From Ottelia alismoides (Eukaryota > Streptophyta > Magnoliopsida > Alismatales > Hydrocharitaceae), in assembly GCA_037367405.1 (NCBI GenBank), contig JAZKJV010004146.1, positions 434,001-498,000 of the forward strand: 64,000 nucleotides of DNA. Direction: 5' to 3'. Every line of letters begins with the position of its first letter. Position 1 is the stretch's first letter. Shown in pieces: positions 1-12,000 of the stretch. Made by a program: the position numbers and the translations under genes. Below the pieces are notes generated by a model. It was not told the origin of the DNA. It was given only the letters and a program-made list of their open reading frames with translations, and did not search any database.

Positions 1-745
1 GCTTAACCGCATGGTCTGTAGGGCAAGGGTTATCAATTTTACAGGGTCGGGGGAGGAATTGTGATGTTTCAAAAGTCGTAGAGGTAATTGGAAAAGATTA
101 CAGGGTCTGCTTGGTAAAAATCATTATTTTTATATAATTGTGTCTCTTACATATTCTCTTTCCTTTTCTTGTGAGGGCCTGACGAGCTGGAGCAACTTAC
201 TTAGGAGCGCCGGTGCACTCTAGTGAAGCAGACGCAGCTTGATTCGTCACCGAGCTGCAGGAAATTGTAAGAGGAGGAGAAGAAAATTTGAAGGAGACCA
301 ATCTTTGAAAAAAATTGCATAGACTTTCCTTTGTTTATTTCTAGCACTTAAACTCTTGTAAAAGGACATTCATTTATTGTGGAGTTTGTTTCATCAAGTG
401 TCGATGCATTTGGGGGACCTCACCGGTTTTGTTTTCCATCTCTTTATTTTTCCTTTGTTTCACGCGGATTTCGTGAGCTTCCTATTGATTGCTTTAATTA
501 TTTGGTTGAGCTCGGTAGAACTAAGGTCCAAATATCCTAATAGAATATATGTTCCTATAGATCATGTTCGAAACTAATCAAATAAAAAATTCACTTAATT
601 GGATTGGAAACCACGTGTCATGAGAAGTCGCATACATCGTTAGCAGGACCCGTTGTGGCAGGCATCGAGCAACTTCCAAGACCGGACTTAGGTCTCTCTT
701 CTGATTTGTTAACACCAATTCTTCCCGTAATGGAAGCTATCATCT
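1..745. other. Unassigned AT-rich flank
   Basis: No gene, RNA or repeat is recognised here. The longest open frame (about 66 codons from 377, non-ATG start) is hydrophobic and resembles no family I know. The motif acagggtc occurs twice near the left edge. It may be intergenic DNA or a decayed element running in from outside the window. Confidence 0.4.
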
Positions 746-753
746 AGGACGGT

Positions 754-1485
754 TAGGGTAGAGCATGGACCAGGGCTGGCCCGACCCAGCCCGCTGCCCG
801 GCCCGCTCAAGCTCGACCCAAGCCCGAGCCCATTGTCTTAATGGGTGGGTCTAGGCCACAAATTTGGCCCATCTAGCTATTCGGGCTGGGCTCGGGTTTG
901 CACAGGCCCGAACCCGAAGCCCATGGTTTGGCCTGATTTATGGCCCTATTCCTAGTCAAACCCTGACCCCGACTCCCCCCTCCCCTTCTGAGTGCCACCT
1001 ATCACCCCTGTCAAAACTCACGATGTCTTCTCCCTCCCCAAGTTCCCCTACGTCCCCCTCCACCTTGCGTCGTGCCTCGGGTCACGCTGCCTCCTCCCTC
1101 TTCCTCCCTCCCTCCCCACCCAACACTGCTCATCCCCACCCTGTCCTCCCTCTCCCTCCTTCACTTACCACCCAACGGGCCGGCACTACCTCGTGTTCCC
1201 TCTCCCTCCATTCCTTCTCCACTCCCAGCCGGCAACCGTCAACGTGACGCCTCCTCCCTCTCTCTCTTGCCATCCACCAATTCTCTCTATCCCTAGATTT
1301 GTGGGCTGGCCCAACCCCCACAGATTTGCGGGCCGGCCCAACCCAGGCCCGACCCATCATGAGTCGGGATGGGCTGCTTGGGACCAGTTGCTAAAAAATG
1401 AGCGGGCTTGTGCCCAGCATGTGGGCCCAATTTCCTAAATGGGCCTGGGCTGGGCTAGGTTGGGTCCGACCCATGCTCCACCCTA
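754..1485. mobile_element. Non-autonomous hAT-type DNA transposon
   Basis: The ends are inverted: the left begins TAGGGTAGAGCATGG and the right, read in reverse complement, begins TAGGGTGGAGCATGG. The flanks are aggacggt (746-753) and aggacaat (1486-1493), an 8-bp target duplication with 6 of 8 bases matching. Eight base pairs and a TAGGG start are typical of hAT elements. The subterminal regions are dense in GGGCTGGG/CCCGACCC words. The centre (about 985-1290) is a strongly C/T-biased tract that is open in several frames at once, which reflects composition and not coding. No transposase is present, so the element depends on one supplied in trans. Confidence 0.75.
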
Positions 1486-1493
1486 AGGACAAT

Positions 1494-2569
1494 TCACTTA
1501 CATCATATAGGTTAGTTTATTTTTTTCTGTATTTAAATTCTGCATGGATCATTTTGCATGTACAGTATTGGTGACAAGGTACACATCTCTAACCCCTGCA
1601 TGCATCATTGTGTTTAATCGCACATTGACATTTCCGATCTCCCTCCTTATTTTTACTTACATAAGATAAAAAGGAAATTGAACACTCGGTAGGTGATTTA
1701 TTGAAAATATTCAAACCAAGTGACAACTACCTAAAATTCAGGACTGAAAAAGGAATCTCGACCCTAAAATAAACGTAAGGGAAAAAATCATTGTTTTGGG
1801 GAGAGTAACCCCCCATTGTTTGATTTATTTGCAAAGTGAGAGAGGGAAGACATTAGGATAGAGCCACGCTCGGATTTTCAGATAGACTATTAGTTCTCAA
1901 AAAACGATTAGCCACTTTTAAGTGAGGAAATGCAAGTAGCCGGTAAACGGTCCGAATTTCCTTAGAAGAGTAGAAGGTTTAGAGGACTCTGTGTAAGGCT
2001 CTGTCCTCAAGTAACACAGGTAGTCGTATTTTTATGGTCTGTACTTACTTCTATACTGATTGAAAGTGGGTACAATTAGTCGTATGAATCGGGCCAGTCT
2101 ATAGGGAAAGACAGGCACCTAACAGCTCGTTAACTCTTTCCAATATTGTATTCTCACTAAACTCTAAAAAATGACGAGATAATTGACCGAACCTTCACGG
2201 TCTTCACATTACGTTGAATTGGTGAATTAGGGGTTTGTATTGTGTTTGACTACTAGTGATAAATATCCTTCTGCACAATCTGCGCCTTCCACTCATTTTT
2301 TCTCTTGCATTGATCTTCGTGCTCTCGCATTCTACTTATTGATTTTGAAGATGTCAGACCAAAGTGTTTCTCGTTCGGAATTTACGAACTCATTCTACAC
2401 TCCGATCTGTTCACCTTCTATTCGTAGAGACTCACTTCTTGAATACTCCTCTTTCTCCACTTCACCCTTCACAGCATCCATCAACCCACTATTTGAGATT
2501 GACTCTAATTCCAACTAATATATGAGGCTCCATCATTTCTGAGTACTAATCGAGTGTCACGCACATTTT
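1494..2569. other. Unassigned, probably gypsy leader
   Basis: No gene can be supported. The stretch lies directly upstream of a decayed Ty3/gypsy gag and is probably its leader or a worn LTR, but I could not find a primer binding site or match it to the LTR that starts at 4382. Confidence 0.3.
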
Positions 2570-3370
2570 CAGAGTCAAACACCAGACACTTGATGCCACC
2601 AAGGGGAAAGGAAACCATGTCGGAGCATAACGAGATCAACAGCACCATGTTAGCCTCCATTCAGTCGATTCAATCCCAATTAACAGAGCGAGCTAATTTT
2701 TAGACTGCATTGAGAGATATGATTCTCGAGCTGAGACATGACATACAAGATAAGAGAGGAGAGGAGGATAATAGAAACCCTAGTGGTGGGAATGGGGGAG
2801 AAGATCCTGCGATAGAACCTGTGTCTAAGCTTACATTAAAGGATGCTTATAATCCAGGGGCATGGCATATAAATTCTTGGATTCAAATCCCTGCAATTCA
2901 TGGGCATTTTGAGCTTAAACCCATTATTTTCCTCTTCTCCCAATATTCCATGGAAATATTAATGAAGAGCCTTATGTACACCTCCAGCAATTCGATCGCA
3001 TTTGTGGACAAATACACTACCCACATGTCCCACTAGAGGTAGTGAAGATGACGGTCTTCCCGTTCAGTCTGATGGACAAAGCTTTGTATTTTGGGAAGAG
3101 TTGAGGTCCGCATTTCTGAACAAATATTATCCACTGGGATGACTCAACCAAATGCGATCCTTGATTGCTAACTTCTCCCGGATGTTCCATAAGCCTATTC
3201 ACAAGGTGTGAGAAATATTTAAAGATTTGATGAAGAAGTGCCCCCATCATGATATTCCAAAGACAAGCCTTGTGCAAAATTTCTTTGGGGGTTTAAGCAT
3301 AGAGAATCAGAAGCCGGTAGATGTCGCTTGTGGGGGGAGCCATTTTAACAAGGACGAGGATGTCCTTTAT
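2570..3370 (+). pseudogene. Decayed Athila-like Ty3/gypsy gag
   Basis: Pieces of a retrotransposon gag domain can be read on the + strand across at least three frames. Recognisable blocks in order are ALRDMILELRHD, GHFELKP, then (other frame) EEPYVHLQQFDRIC and PLEVVKMTVFPFSLMDKALY, then NKYYPLG, MRSLIANFSRMFHKP and FKDLMKKCPHHDIP. The order matches the capsid region of plant Athila/Tat gag proteins, which form the virus-like particle. Several stop codons and frameshifts break it. No protease, reverse transcriptase or integrase follows in the kilobase before the polypurine tract at 4370, so this is either an internal deletion or a gag-only non-autonomous element. Confidence 0.65.
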
Positions 3371-3399
3371 CAAATATAGGAATAACCATGTTGCTAAAA

Positions 3400-3640
3400 G
3401 CAATATAACAATAAATAAAGCAATGTAGCAGTAACCAAACCAATAGAGCAGTAACCATATTGCTATAAGAGTAACCAACAACGATCAAAGAAACATGTGA
3501 GTAATCAAGCTTCTGTAAGCAATATTGCAGCAATCATAACATTCTATCAGTAACCGAAGCAACATAGCAGTAACCCTATTGTTGTAGCAGCCACCAAAGA
3601 AATATAGCTCCTTTACAAAGCAAAATAACAGTAACCAAAT
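3400..3640. repeat. Short degenerate tandem repeat (agcagtaacc)
   Basis: The word agcagtaacc or a one- to two-base variant occurs about eight times in roughly 240 bp, at irregular spacing of 20-40 bp and mixed with gcaatat words. It lies where pol would be expected after the gag remnant. Probably slippage-derived filler in the retroelement's non-coding part. Confidence 0.6.
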
Positions 3641-4369
3641 ACAGTTGAATCTAAAGAAGCTAAACAGCTTCGAACAATAGGGGAGCTGTGTCATGGAGTG
3701 CTAAATGAGCATCATCTGAATCTAAAGCAATGTACAGAATCGATCAAGCCGTGCCCAGAGCACCATAAGGGCCATATCAAATCAAGTAATCATAAGGGGC
3801 GGGAAAACCACATCATTCATTGAACAAACATGAATTAAATGAAAGACTTCCTTGAGATTGAATCACGAATCAAGAGCAACTCCACCAAAACCTAACCTCT
3901 AATCAGAGATAACCCCATGTTCAAGAAAAAAACACTAGAATGGAATCGAGTGAGCATGTCTGACATTTATGAAAATCACATGCAAGAACAGAATTTCGAG
4001 AGTACCTCACACACCACAAAGGCCACAAAAAGGAAGAGACGTGCACACAAACAACCTGGAGGAACAAGTCACCAAGCACAATGCGAGCCAGCATACAGGG
4101 ACTCCGCAATGGCCTCTTATAGGCCTTGCTCAGGACGGAGACAGAAAACCTAGATTCCTCATCCAAAACCATGACCGAGATGACAACTAAAGAAGAGACA
4201 AGGATGACAAGCCTATGTGAAGAGGGTTTATTAGAGAGGAGTAAAGCCATACTTTCCCCAACAATCACATTCAACGCTCAATTGATCGATTCTAGCCGTG
4301 CATGCTAGAGTATCTCAAGCAAGGACGGTCAAAGCACAAAATACCTGCAACCATTGACATGGAAGGGTC

Positions 4370-4381
4370 CAAGGAAGGGGA
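4370..4381 (+). other. Polypurine tract of gypsy element
   Basis: The purine run aaggaaggggag ends exactly where a sequence starting TGCCACGACC begins. This is the expected junction between a plus-strand primer site and a 3' LTR, and its orientation agrees with the upstream + strand gag. Confidence 0.5.
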
Positions 4382-5700
4382 GTGCCACGACCTGTCCCGC
4401 TTAAACCTTGAAACGAACATGACATATAACATATACTTGTCTTAACATATTTATTATTCATTTATAACGTAATGCAATATTCAACAGGGAAACATATTAT
4501 TTTTAAATGTTACAACTCGTAATAAATTTATTATTGTAATCATGTACAATTCTACAAGTAAAACAGAATACATATATGATGATCCATGATTCATCGCCTT
4601 TATTCTTTCATTTTAGCTAAAATCTTTGGTAAAATATATGTAAATATCCACTAATTCCAACTAATTATCACTCTAACCATAATTGTTAATATTATATATT
4701 TAACACTTATTTTATCCAAAATAAAAGACTGAAACTAAAAAGAAAATAAAAGAAAAGAAGGATGTATATAGAAGATATACATACTGATCCTAACCCCGAG
4801 ACCAAGTCAACATTGACTTGGTCGACAAAAGAAATAAGTTGGAGGAGATAAGGATCCTAACCTATAAAAATATCAAGAAAATCAAGACCAAAAATATAAT
4901 TTAACCATTTTTTACATTGTAAATACTTCACATATTTTATTTATCGTAAAGACTATATCAAATCAAAACACTACTTTTACAAAAGTTGTTCAAAAAAACA
5001 TCTATTATTTTTTAAAAATATCAGAAAAATATTTCGACAAAAAAATAATTAATCGTAATGAATCGAAAAAGCCGCAAAAGCCGACTTCCAAGGTTCATAA
5101 CTATTTATACAAAACTCCAAATGGATCAAACTCACTTTTAAAATCCATTTTATACTTGGTACTATTTATTAAAAATATTAAAAAAATATTTGAATAAAAC
5201 TGGCGAGTTTTGGCTTTTTGGACCCGTTCTATATATGTACTATATATAGAAACTTTCCAGATTTTTAATTAATTAACTATAAACCCGATTAACTTAATTT
5301 CTTCTCCTAAAATCTTCTAAAATTATATAGAAAATATAAAAATATAATTAAGCTAAAATACCAATAAAATCTGGAGGCCCAAATCCGCTACCTAAATTTT
5401 TCCGGCCTCATAACTCGGCCGTATGAATTCCGAATTAGGAAAACTCGGTTCCAAAAATTATATTATTAAATTATCTACAAAATGACACTAGTTTTTCTAA
5501 AATCAGAGTTAATGCAAAAAATGTGATTTTCGGGTCCGTATTAATATAATGTACAATGAACCGTAATTTATATTATTATTAAGTAAATCCCCCCATCTTT
5601 CAATTTAAAAAAACAAAATAATCGAAAAATGGGGTGGGTGCAGGGAGTTTCCTACACCCCTGGGTGCAGGCTACATGCCTCCTATTATTTAATACATCAA
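4382..5700 (+). repeat. 3' LTR of the gypsy element (partial limits)
   Basis: It starts TGCCACGACC straight after a polypurine tract. The part from about 4575 to 5600 recurs in reverse complement at 46085-47080, so it is a dispersed repeat. Shared landmarks are the Gaccaagtcaacattgac block, the aattgttaatattatatatt block and the ccgtatgaattccgaa block. The right end is not found. The T/C-rich and GC-rich DNA that follows to about 6660 could still be part of a long LTR and leader. Confidence 0.5.
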
Positions 5701-5940
5701 TACTTTATTTTTAAAAAAATAAAATAAATAATATTTCATTTGTTTATTTATTTAAGTTATTTAATTAATTAATTCATTTAGCATTTATTAACTTAAGTAT
5801 ATACTTAATTACTTAATTAAATACTTAATTATTTATTTATTTACTTAAAAAATTTATTATCCATATTTAATTATTAATTATTAATTAATTGCGAAATTAA
5901 TTTATTATTAAATAATTCCAAACAATTACTAATTATTTAT
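5701..5940. repeat. AT-only low-complexity tract
   Basis: Almost pure A/T made of attta/taatta words, with no coding or structural signal beyond composition. Confidence 0.6.
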
Positions 5941-6060
5941 TTAATTACTTCTTTTATTTCTTTTTCTCCGCTCTCTTCTTTCTCTCTCTCTCTCTTCTCC
6001 TCTTTCTCTCTCTCTCTCTTCCTTTACCAAAAATTCTTCTTCTTCCCCCATCATCACGAC
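5941..6060. repeat. CT-rich microsatellite
   Basis: Runs of tctctctc and tttcttct on the + strand. Open frames crossing it, such as the minus-strand Arg/Glu-rich one to 6363, come from this composition. Confidence 0.7.
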
Positions 6061-7460
6061 CTTCTTCCGTCGCACCTGCCTCTTCTTCTCCACCGGCCAA
6101 TGGCCTACCGGCCCGGCCGTTGGTCGTTTGCCCAACCGCCTGTGCTTCCCGTCACCGCCGACCGGTGTCTTCACCCCTCCATCTCTATAAAAGCCGTCGA
6201 CGTTCTTCCATCGATCCCCATCCGCCATTTTTTTCTCCTTTCTTCCAAGCTCTGATGTTGCGAGAGGTTGCGAGAGTGACAGACTCCGATCTCCGTCGCT
6301 GCATCGAGGTAGAAGGTGTGGTGTTGGCGAGATCGCTGCAGGCGTGAAGCGTCGCTCCGCCATGGCCCGAGCCCCCGTGTTGCCGCACGTTGAGGCATCG
6401 ATTTGGAGTTCCGTCGAGCTCCTCCCCAGGCAAAATCATCCACCGACGATTTCATCTTTCATCGGCATCTCCAGGTTAGGTTCTCTTCTTCCTCCCTCTC
6501 TATTTTACTTTTCACCCTCCCTTCTCTCACCAATCCTTCTTGTCTCCTTTATGTTCTCTGTAAATCACAACCACAACCCTCTGATTTCACCACTGATTTC
6601 ATTCCATACCGATCACACATTCCTCCAAGTTCCTTTCCGCATCTAACCTCCTCAGACCAACTCCGATCGTAGTTCCACTGGAACTTCTCATGTCTCCCCA
6701 TCTAATTCCATATTAGGGTACAGATTTCGAAATTTTTAGATTTGACTCAAGATGTTCTACCGATTTCCCTTTTCATCATTAAAGCTATTTGGATTAATTA
6801 GTGCAATTACATAGAATTTCATATCAAAATATGTCTGTCCCGTGTGTAATGCAAGGCTGAGAATGTGAATCACGAGCCATTTCCAGACATTTGTAGGATA
6901 TACACCATGAAGATGAACAACATCTCATTGGATCGAATAACCGCTCCTCATCTGGAGTAAATGTGAGCAAAGCCACAGATCGATCTTCTGGAGAGCACGA
7001 TTTCTAACTGCAGTTCACGACCTGCAATTGAGTGAAGCACCTGCAGTTCCGAGGAACACCAACGCATCTGGAGTTGAGTTTATTGCCACCGAGTATCTGG
7101 CCAATTGCATAACTGGAGGAAAAGCACCTAAAAGATGAAGAGAGACGAATCCTTTGCCGAATCATCAGATCCAATATCTGATTAGAAGGAGACGCTGGGG
7201 ATCAATCCGTGCATCAACTTGGAGATCTGCAGTAGTTTTAGTTGCTTGAAGTACCGCGGAACTGATCAGATGGAGGTAGCCGAATTTTCGCTGAAAGGTG
7301 GAATAGCAGTAGTTGGCATTCCAGATTGAATAGACGCCACACCATCGTTTGCCGATCGTAGGACCGAGGGAACGCCACATGTCAAGCGTCCACCGCCCCG
7401 CAGCTTGCGTTGCTCCCATGCATCTCACGCACGCATCACGCGAGGCAGGGAGTTATTTCT
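6061..7460. other. Leader-like GC-richer stretch, unassigned
   Basis: From 6061 to about 6500 the DNA is GC-richer and reads like the 5' leader of a plant transcript, with gg/gt words such as ccaggttaggttctc that could be splice donors. From 6660 to 7460 nothing is recognised. No frame matches a known family. A long-LTR retroelement leader is the likeliest explanation. Confidence 0.3.
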
Positions 7461-7461
7461 C

Positions 7462-7590
7462 ATGATGGGTATCCATGGGAAACTATTTCCCAAAATGGAT
7501 ACCAGTGGAAACTTTTTCCCGGAATGGATATATATCGGCAAATCATTTGCCGCTCGCCTATGTGACGCGGCAAACGGTTTGCCGTGGTGA
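7462..7590. repeat. Four palindromic units at about 30-bp spacing
   Basis: Four short palindromes share the plan GGmAAA-N3-TTTkCC: GGGAAACTATTTCCC (7477-7491), GGAAACTTTTTCC (7507-7519), CGGCAAATCATTTGCCG (7536-7552) and CGGCAAACGGTTTGCCG (7568-7584). Their centres lie 29, 31 and 32 bp apart. The first is flanked by ggtatccat and atggatacc, which extends its stem. The layout resembles the subterminal arrays of the Mutator-like element at 49810-55437, so it may be one end of a related element. The partner end was not found. Confidence 0.65.
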
Positions 7591-7989
7591 CGTGACATCA
7601 ACGGCAATTGTAAAATATTACTATGACATTTATCAAGTCATTATTTCATTTCAAGTGTAACAAATTCACTAGCGGAGAAATGACTTGTTGCAAGAAATAG
7701 CAGACCGCGACAAATGCTGTTACAAACATGTACGCTGCAATTGAGTTTTGCGGTGATCGGATAATGATCACCGCACAAGTCAAAGTGCCCAAAGACAAAG
7801 ATCGCACACAAGTGAAAATCTTATGGAATGATCGCACACAAGTGAAGGGAAAATAGATAAATATAAGAAAAATTCACAGTGCTTATGCATGAAAATTATC
7901 AACATAATTATGTATAACTTTTCAAACAGAGTTGTGCAGAACTTATAAAAAGAAAAATTCCCACATTCATCGAGCCATATTCCACTCCT
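7591..7989. other. Unassigned flank
   Basis: No gene. A 17-bp word, gatcgcacacaagtgaa, is present twice (about 7799 and 7830). Confidence 0.4.
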
Positions 7990-8111
7990 CCTCTTCATAC
8001 ACACCACCATGTTACCATTGATGTGGCCTCCATCAAGGATCGAAGAGCGCTCCCACAGCGTCAAGGATCGAAGAGCGTTGTTACCATTGATGTGGCCTCC
8101 ATCAAGGATCC
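7990..8111. repeat. Duplicated target-side sequence left of Copia A
   Basis: The 48 bp at 7990-8037 recur with two mismatches at 13893-13940, on the other side of Copia A. A partial third copy lies at 8080-8110, against the LTR. Between the two left copies sits a piece that looks LTR-derived (cccacagcgtcaaggatcg, compare 8160-8180). This is far larger than the 5-bp duplication a Copia integrase makes. Confidence 0.65.
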
Positions 8112-8998
8112 TGTTGGGTTCCCTCGCCTTCCTCTGCACTTAGCTGTATTCGACATCTCCCACAGCGTCAAGGATCGAGGAGCGCTGTGGAGAAGAGGAG
8201 GTATCAATCAGGATACTTCCGATGGGCATTTGATGACGCCAATAGAGTGTCACGTGTGCAAATCTGAGATTGCACAATCAAGCAATCACGTGGTCAACCT
8301 TACATGGACTTGCATGGATTGAAGATTGCAAATGGATGTGCAATCAAGGGCCATTAGTAATTGGCCATGAAAATGGAGTTATGGACGTGCATTCAAAGGG
8401 CCTTTTTTTTTTGCAAACGGCCATGCATTAGCAAATGCCATGACGTGCAAACGGATTCACAATTGGCCATAACGTAGGGCCATTAGTGATTGGCCAATGG
8501 ACATGCATTATCAATTGTGCATTCAAAGGGCCATGCGATTGTTAATTGGCCTTTATAATCTATGCAAACGGACATGCATTCCGGGTCTATAAAATGGTCC
8601 GACGTGCATTCTGTGAAGAGGTCATCCAAGTCGAGCAATAGCCAGCGAGGTGTACGTGAGAAGAGAGTGGGTTGTGTTCCCCTTCCCTTGTTCTTCTCCC
8701 TCGTGTATTGTTCCGGTGTTGTGGTTGCTTGGTAGGGTGTTTTGCGCAACAGCTGAGGGCTCTTCACTTCGGCGTCGAGAACTCACAAAGTGTTGCTTTC
8801 ATCCTTGTACCCTATTCTTTAGTTGTAAAGAAAAGAGATGATCCAAGAAAGGGATCATCTCCTTTGGTGCATTTGTTCTTCTTCGGTGTATTATCTATCT
8901 TTACTGTCATTCACAATTATCAACCTCCTACGCAATGATCCGGCACATCAATTAGATATCAAAGTTTTCGTAGAACCTTGATATCCAAATCCTCAACA
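8112..8998 (+). repeat. 5' LTR of Copia A
   Basis: Begins TGTTGGGTTCCC and ends CCTCAACA. The U3 part holds subrepeats: gggccattagt.attggcca at about 8348 and 8477, and gtgcattcaaaggg at 8387-8400 and 8517-8530. These are the usual kind of enhancer-like repeats in LTR promoters. Confidence 0.9.
8588..8595 (+). promoter_or_regulatory. TATA box of Copia A 5' LTR
   Basis: tataaaat, downstream of the U3 subrepeats and well inside the LTR, at a position repeated in the 3' LTR (13480-13487). It should drive the genomic transcript. Confidence 0.6.
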
Positions 8999-9001
8999 AT
9001 C

Positions 9002-9014
9002 TGGTATCAGAGCC
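9002..9014 (+). other. Primer binding site of Copia A
   Basis: tggtatcagagcc, three bases after the 5' LTR. It is the standard complement to the 3' end of plant initiator Met tRNA used to prime minus-strand DNA. Confidence 0.9.
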
Positions 9015-9052
9015 AGGTTCGACTACGGCGTGGTGGTTGATATAAGGAGAAG

Positions 9053-12000
9053 ATGGATTCAAGCTCAAGCAATCAATTGATGACAACGGGCCATGGTAAA
9101 AGTTGAACTCCACCAACTACTCCATCTGGGAAGCCAAGGATGGAAGATCTCTTATTTGTAAGAGATCTGTACGACCCCATCGAAGTAGATGAGAAGAAGC
9201 CAGAGGGCAAATCGAATGAAGAATGGGCCAAGCTTAATCGTAAGGCTGTAGCGTTTATTCGCAAGTGGGTGGAAGACTCCGTCTTCCACCATGTCTCGAC
9301 GGAGACAAATGCAAGAAACCTGTGGACGAAGCTTACAGCCTTGTACGAGCCAAGGACGGCTCAGAACAAGGCATTTCTCATCCGAAAATTGGTGAATCTG
9401 AAGTACCAACAGGGCTCCGCCGTCAGCGAGCATCTAAGTCGGTTTCAAGATTGTGTAAACCGACTCTCCAGTTTGAAGATGGACATCGATGATGAGATGC
9501 ATGCGCTTCTCCTCTTGAGCTCGCTGCCTGATTCATGGGAAACGCTGGCGGTTTCCCTAAGCAATTCCACGTCAAGTGGAATGCTCTCCCTTAACACCGT
9601 GAAGGATAGCATGATGAACGAGGAGCTGAGAATGAAGGAACACGGCGAGGATCATTCACAAGCCTTGGTGAATGAACGAAAGGGTCGCAACAAGAATCAT
9701 GGTGATGGTCCTCAAAGGAGGACCAAGTCTCGAGGACGCTCGAAGTCAAGACCCCGCAAAGATATCACATGCTTCAACTGCGGGAAGAAAGGGCACATCA
9801 AGAGGTTCTGCAAAGAACCTAGAAGAGAAGATGCACGGGAAATCGATGAGGCTAGCTCTTCAGCCATGGCTAGCCAAGAAAAAGCCATTATCATGTGGGA
9901 TGTTGGATCAACCAATATCTCTCTTCAAGAATCCACATGGGTGGTGGATTCTGGTGCTTCCTTCCATATCACACCTAGGAAGGAGCTTTTCTCTTCGTAC
10001 ACGCCTGGTGACTTTGGCGTGGTGAGGATGGGCAATGATCAAAGTTGTCCTATTGCGGGTCGCGGGACAGTGGTTCTGGAGATGTCAGACAACACCAAAC
10101 TCAATCTGAACGATGTGAGGCACGTCCTTGGAGTGCGCATGAGCTTGCTGTCCACTGGCACACTTGATGATGAAGGGTATACCAACAAATTCAACGGAGG
10201 TGAATGGAGACTCTCCAAGGGCTCTCTGATAGTTGCCCGAGGAAAGAAGGAAGCCTCATTGCACGTGACTCATGGTCGGTCATGTGGGAGCACCTATGCG
10301 ACCAAAGGAGATGAGACAACTCTTTGGCATCAGAGGCTGGGACACATGAGCGAGAAAGGTATGCAAATTCTCTCCAAGAAAAATGTCATTCCATCCACCA
10401 GAGTCCTTTCAAAGGTTTGCAACCACTGTATGGCTGGTAAACAAAGACGTACATCATTTCAGATGAGAACGTCAAGGAGAAGACACCCACTTGATCTTGT
10501 GCACACAGACGTGTGCTCCATGGGTGTAAAGACGATTGGAGGTGCTTCTACTTTGTAACCTTCATCGACGACCACTCGAGGAAGGTGCGGTCCTTTGCCT
10601 TGAATACGAAGGACCAAGTACTAGACGTCTTCAAAACATGGCACCTTGCTGTGGAGAGAGAGATCGGGAGGAGACTAAAAATTATCCAATCTGATAACGG
10701 TGGAGAATATCGAGGGCCGTTCGAGGGCTACTGTAGAAGCCATGGCATCCGCATGGAGAAGACGATACCAAAGACCCCATAGTAGAATGGAGTTGCGGAG
10801 AGGATGAATCGTAGCTTGTTGGAGAGAGTACGAACCATGCTCTCTCAATCGAATCTTCCGAAGAGCTTCTGGGGAGAAGCACTGTACACGGCCGTATATG
10901 TGATCAACCTTTCTCCATCTCATCCCTTGGATGGAGATTATCCTGAACATGCTTGGAGAGATAAGCATGTCTCATTTGATCACCTGAAAGTTTTTGGATG
11001 CGTTGCATATGTTCACGTACCCAATGATGAACGCACCAAGCTTGACTCGAAGACGAGGATGTGTATCTTCGTAGGATACGATCAAGATGAGTATGGGTAT
11101 AGGTTGTGGGATCCTACTCAAAGGAAGATTGTGAGAAGTCGAGATGTCAAATTTGTAGAGGACCAAACAATCCAGGACATCCTTAAGCCACAATCGCAGC
11201 CTGTCGTGACTCATGATGATGAGCCCTCCCTGTTTGAAGAAGCCCCCCATAATGATGCTAGGGAAGAAAATGACGCCATAGAAGATGGTGATGAAGGGGG
11301 GATGCCACCCCTCGAAGAACCAGTGGTAGATCCTGTTGAAGAAGCAGAACAACAACCTCAATTGAGAAGTTCAACAAGGGTTAGTAGACCATCCAAGAGA
11401 TACTCACCCGACCAGTATCTATTGCTCACAGATAATGGTGAGCCCGAGTCTTTCGAAGAAGCAAATAGACATGGTGACAGAGAGCACTGGCTAAAAGCAA
11501 TGCAGGAGGAGATGGAAGCTCTCAAAAAGAACAAGGTGTTTGACCATGTGCCCCTGCCGGAAGGTGCCAGAGCCTTGAAGAACAGGTGGATTTTCAGGCT
11601 CAAACACGAAGCTGATGGCTCAAAAAGGTTCAAAGCACGTCTCGTGGTCAAAGGCTTCGAACAGAGGCAAGGTATCGATTTTGATGAGATTTTCTCCCCC
11701 GTGGTAAAAATGACTTCCATCAGGATGGTGTTGGCTCTAGTCGCATCTCTAGATCTTGAACTAGAGCAGATGGATGTGAAGACTGCTTTCCTCCATGGTG
11801 ATGTTGAGGAGGAGTTGTACATGGTGCAACCAGAGGGATTCCAATCCAAGAAGAAGACTCATCTTGTTTGCAGATTAAACAAGTCATTATACGTATTAAA
11901 GCAGGCTCCCCAAAATTGGTACAAGAGGTTTGATAGCTTCATGTCAAACCAGGGCTTCACAAAGAACACTGCTGACACATGCGTGTATGTGCGAGGTAAT

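Noticed and set aside
864..1438. Overlapping open frames of 74-148 codons in the hAT element
   Set aside because: They are open in several frames at once because of a C/T-rich tract, show no family motif and lie inside a non-autonomous transposon.
5941..6363. 140-codon minus-strand Arg/Glu-rich frame
   Set aside because: Its C-terminal half is encoded by the tctctc microsatellite and nothing in it resembles a known protein.
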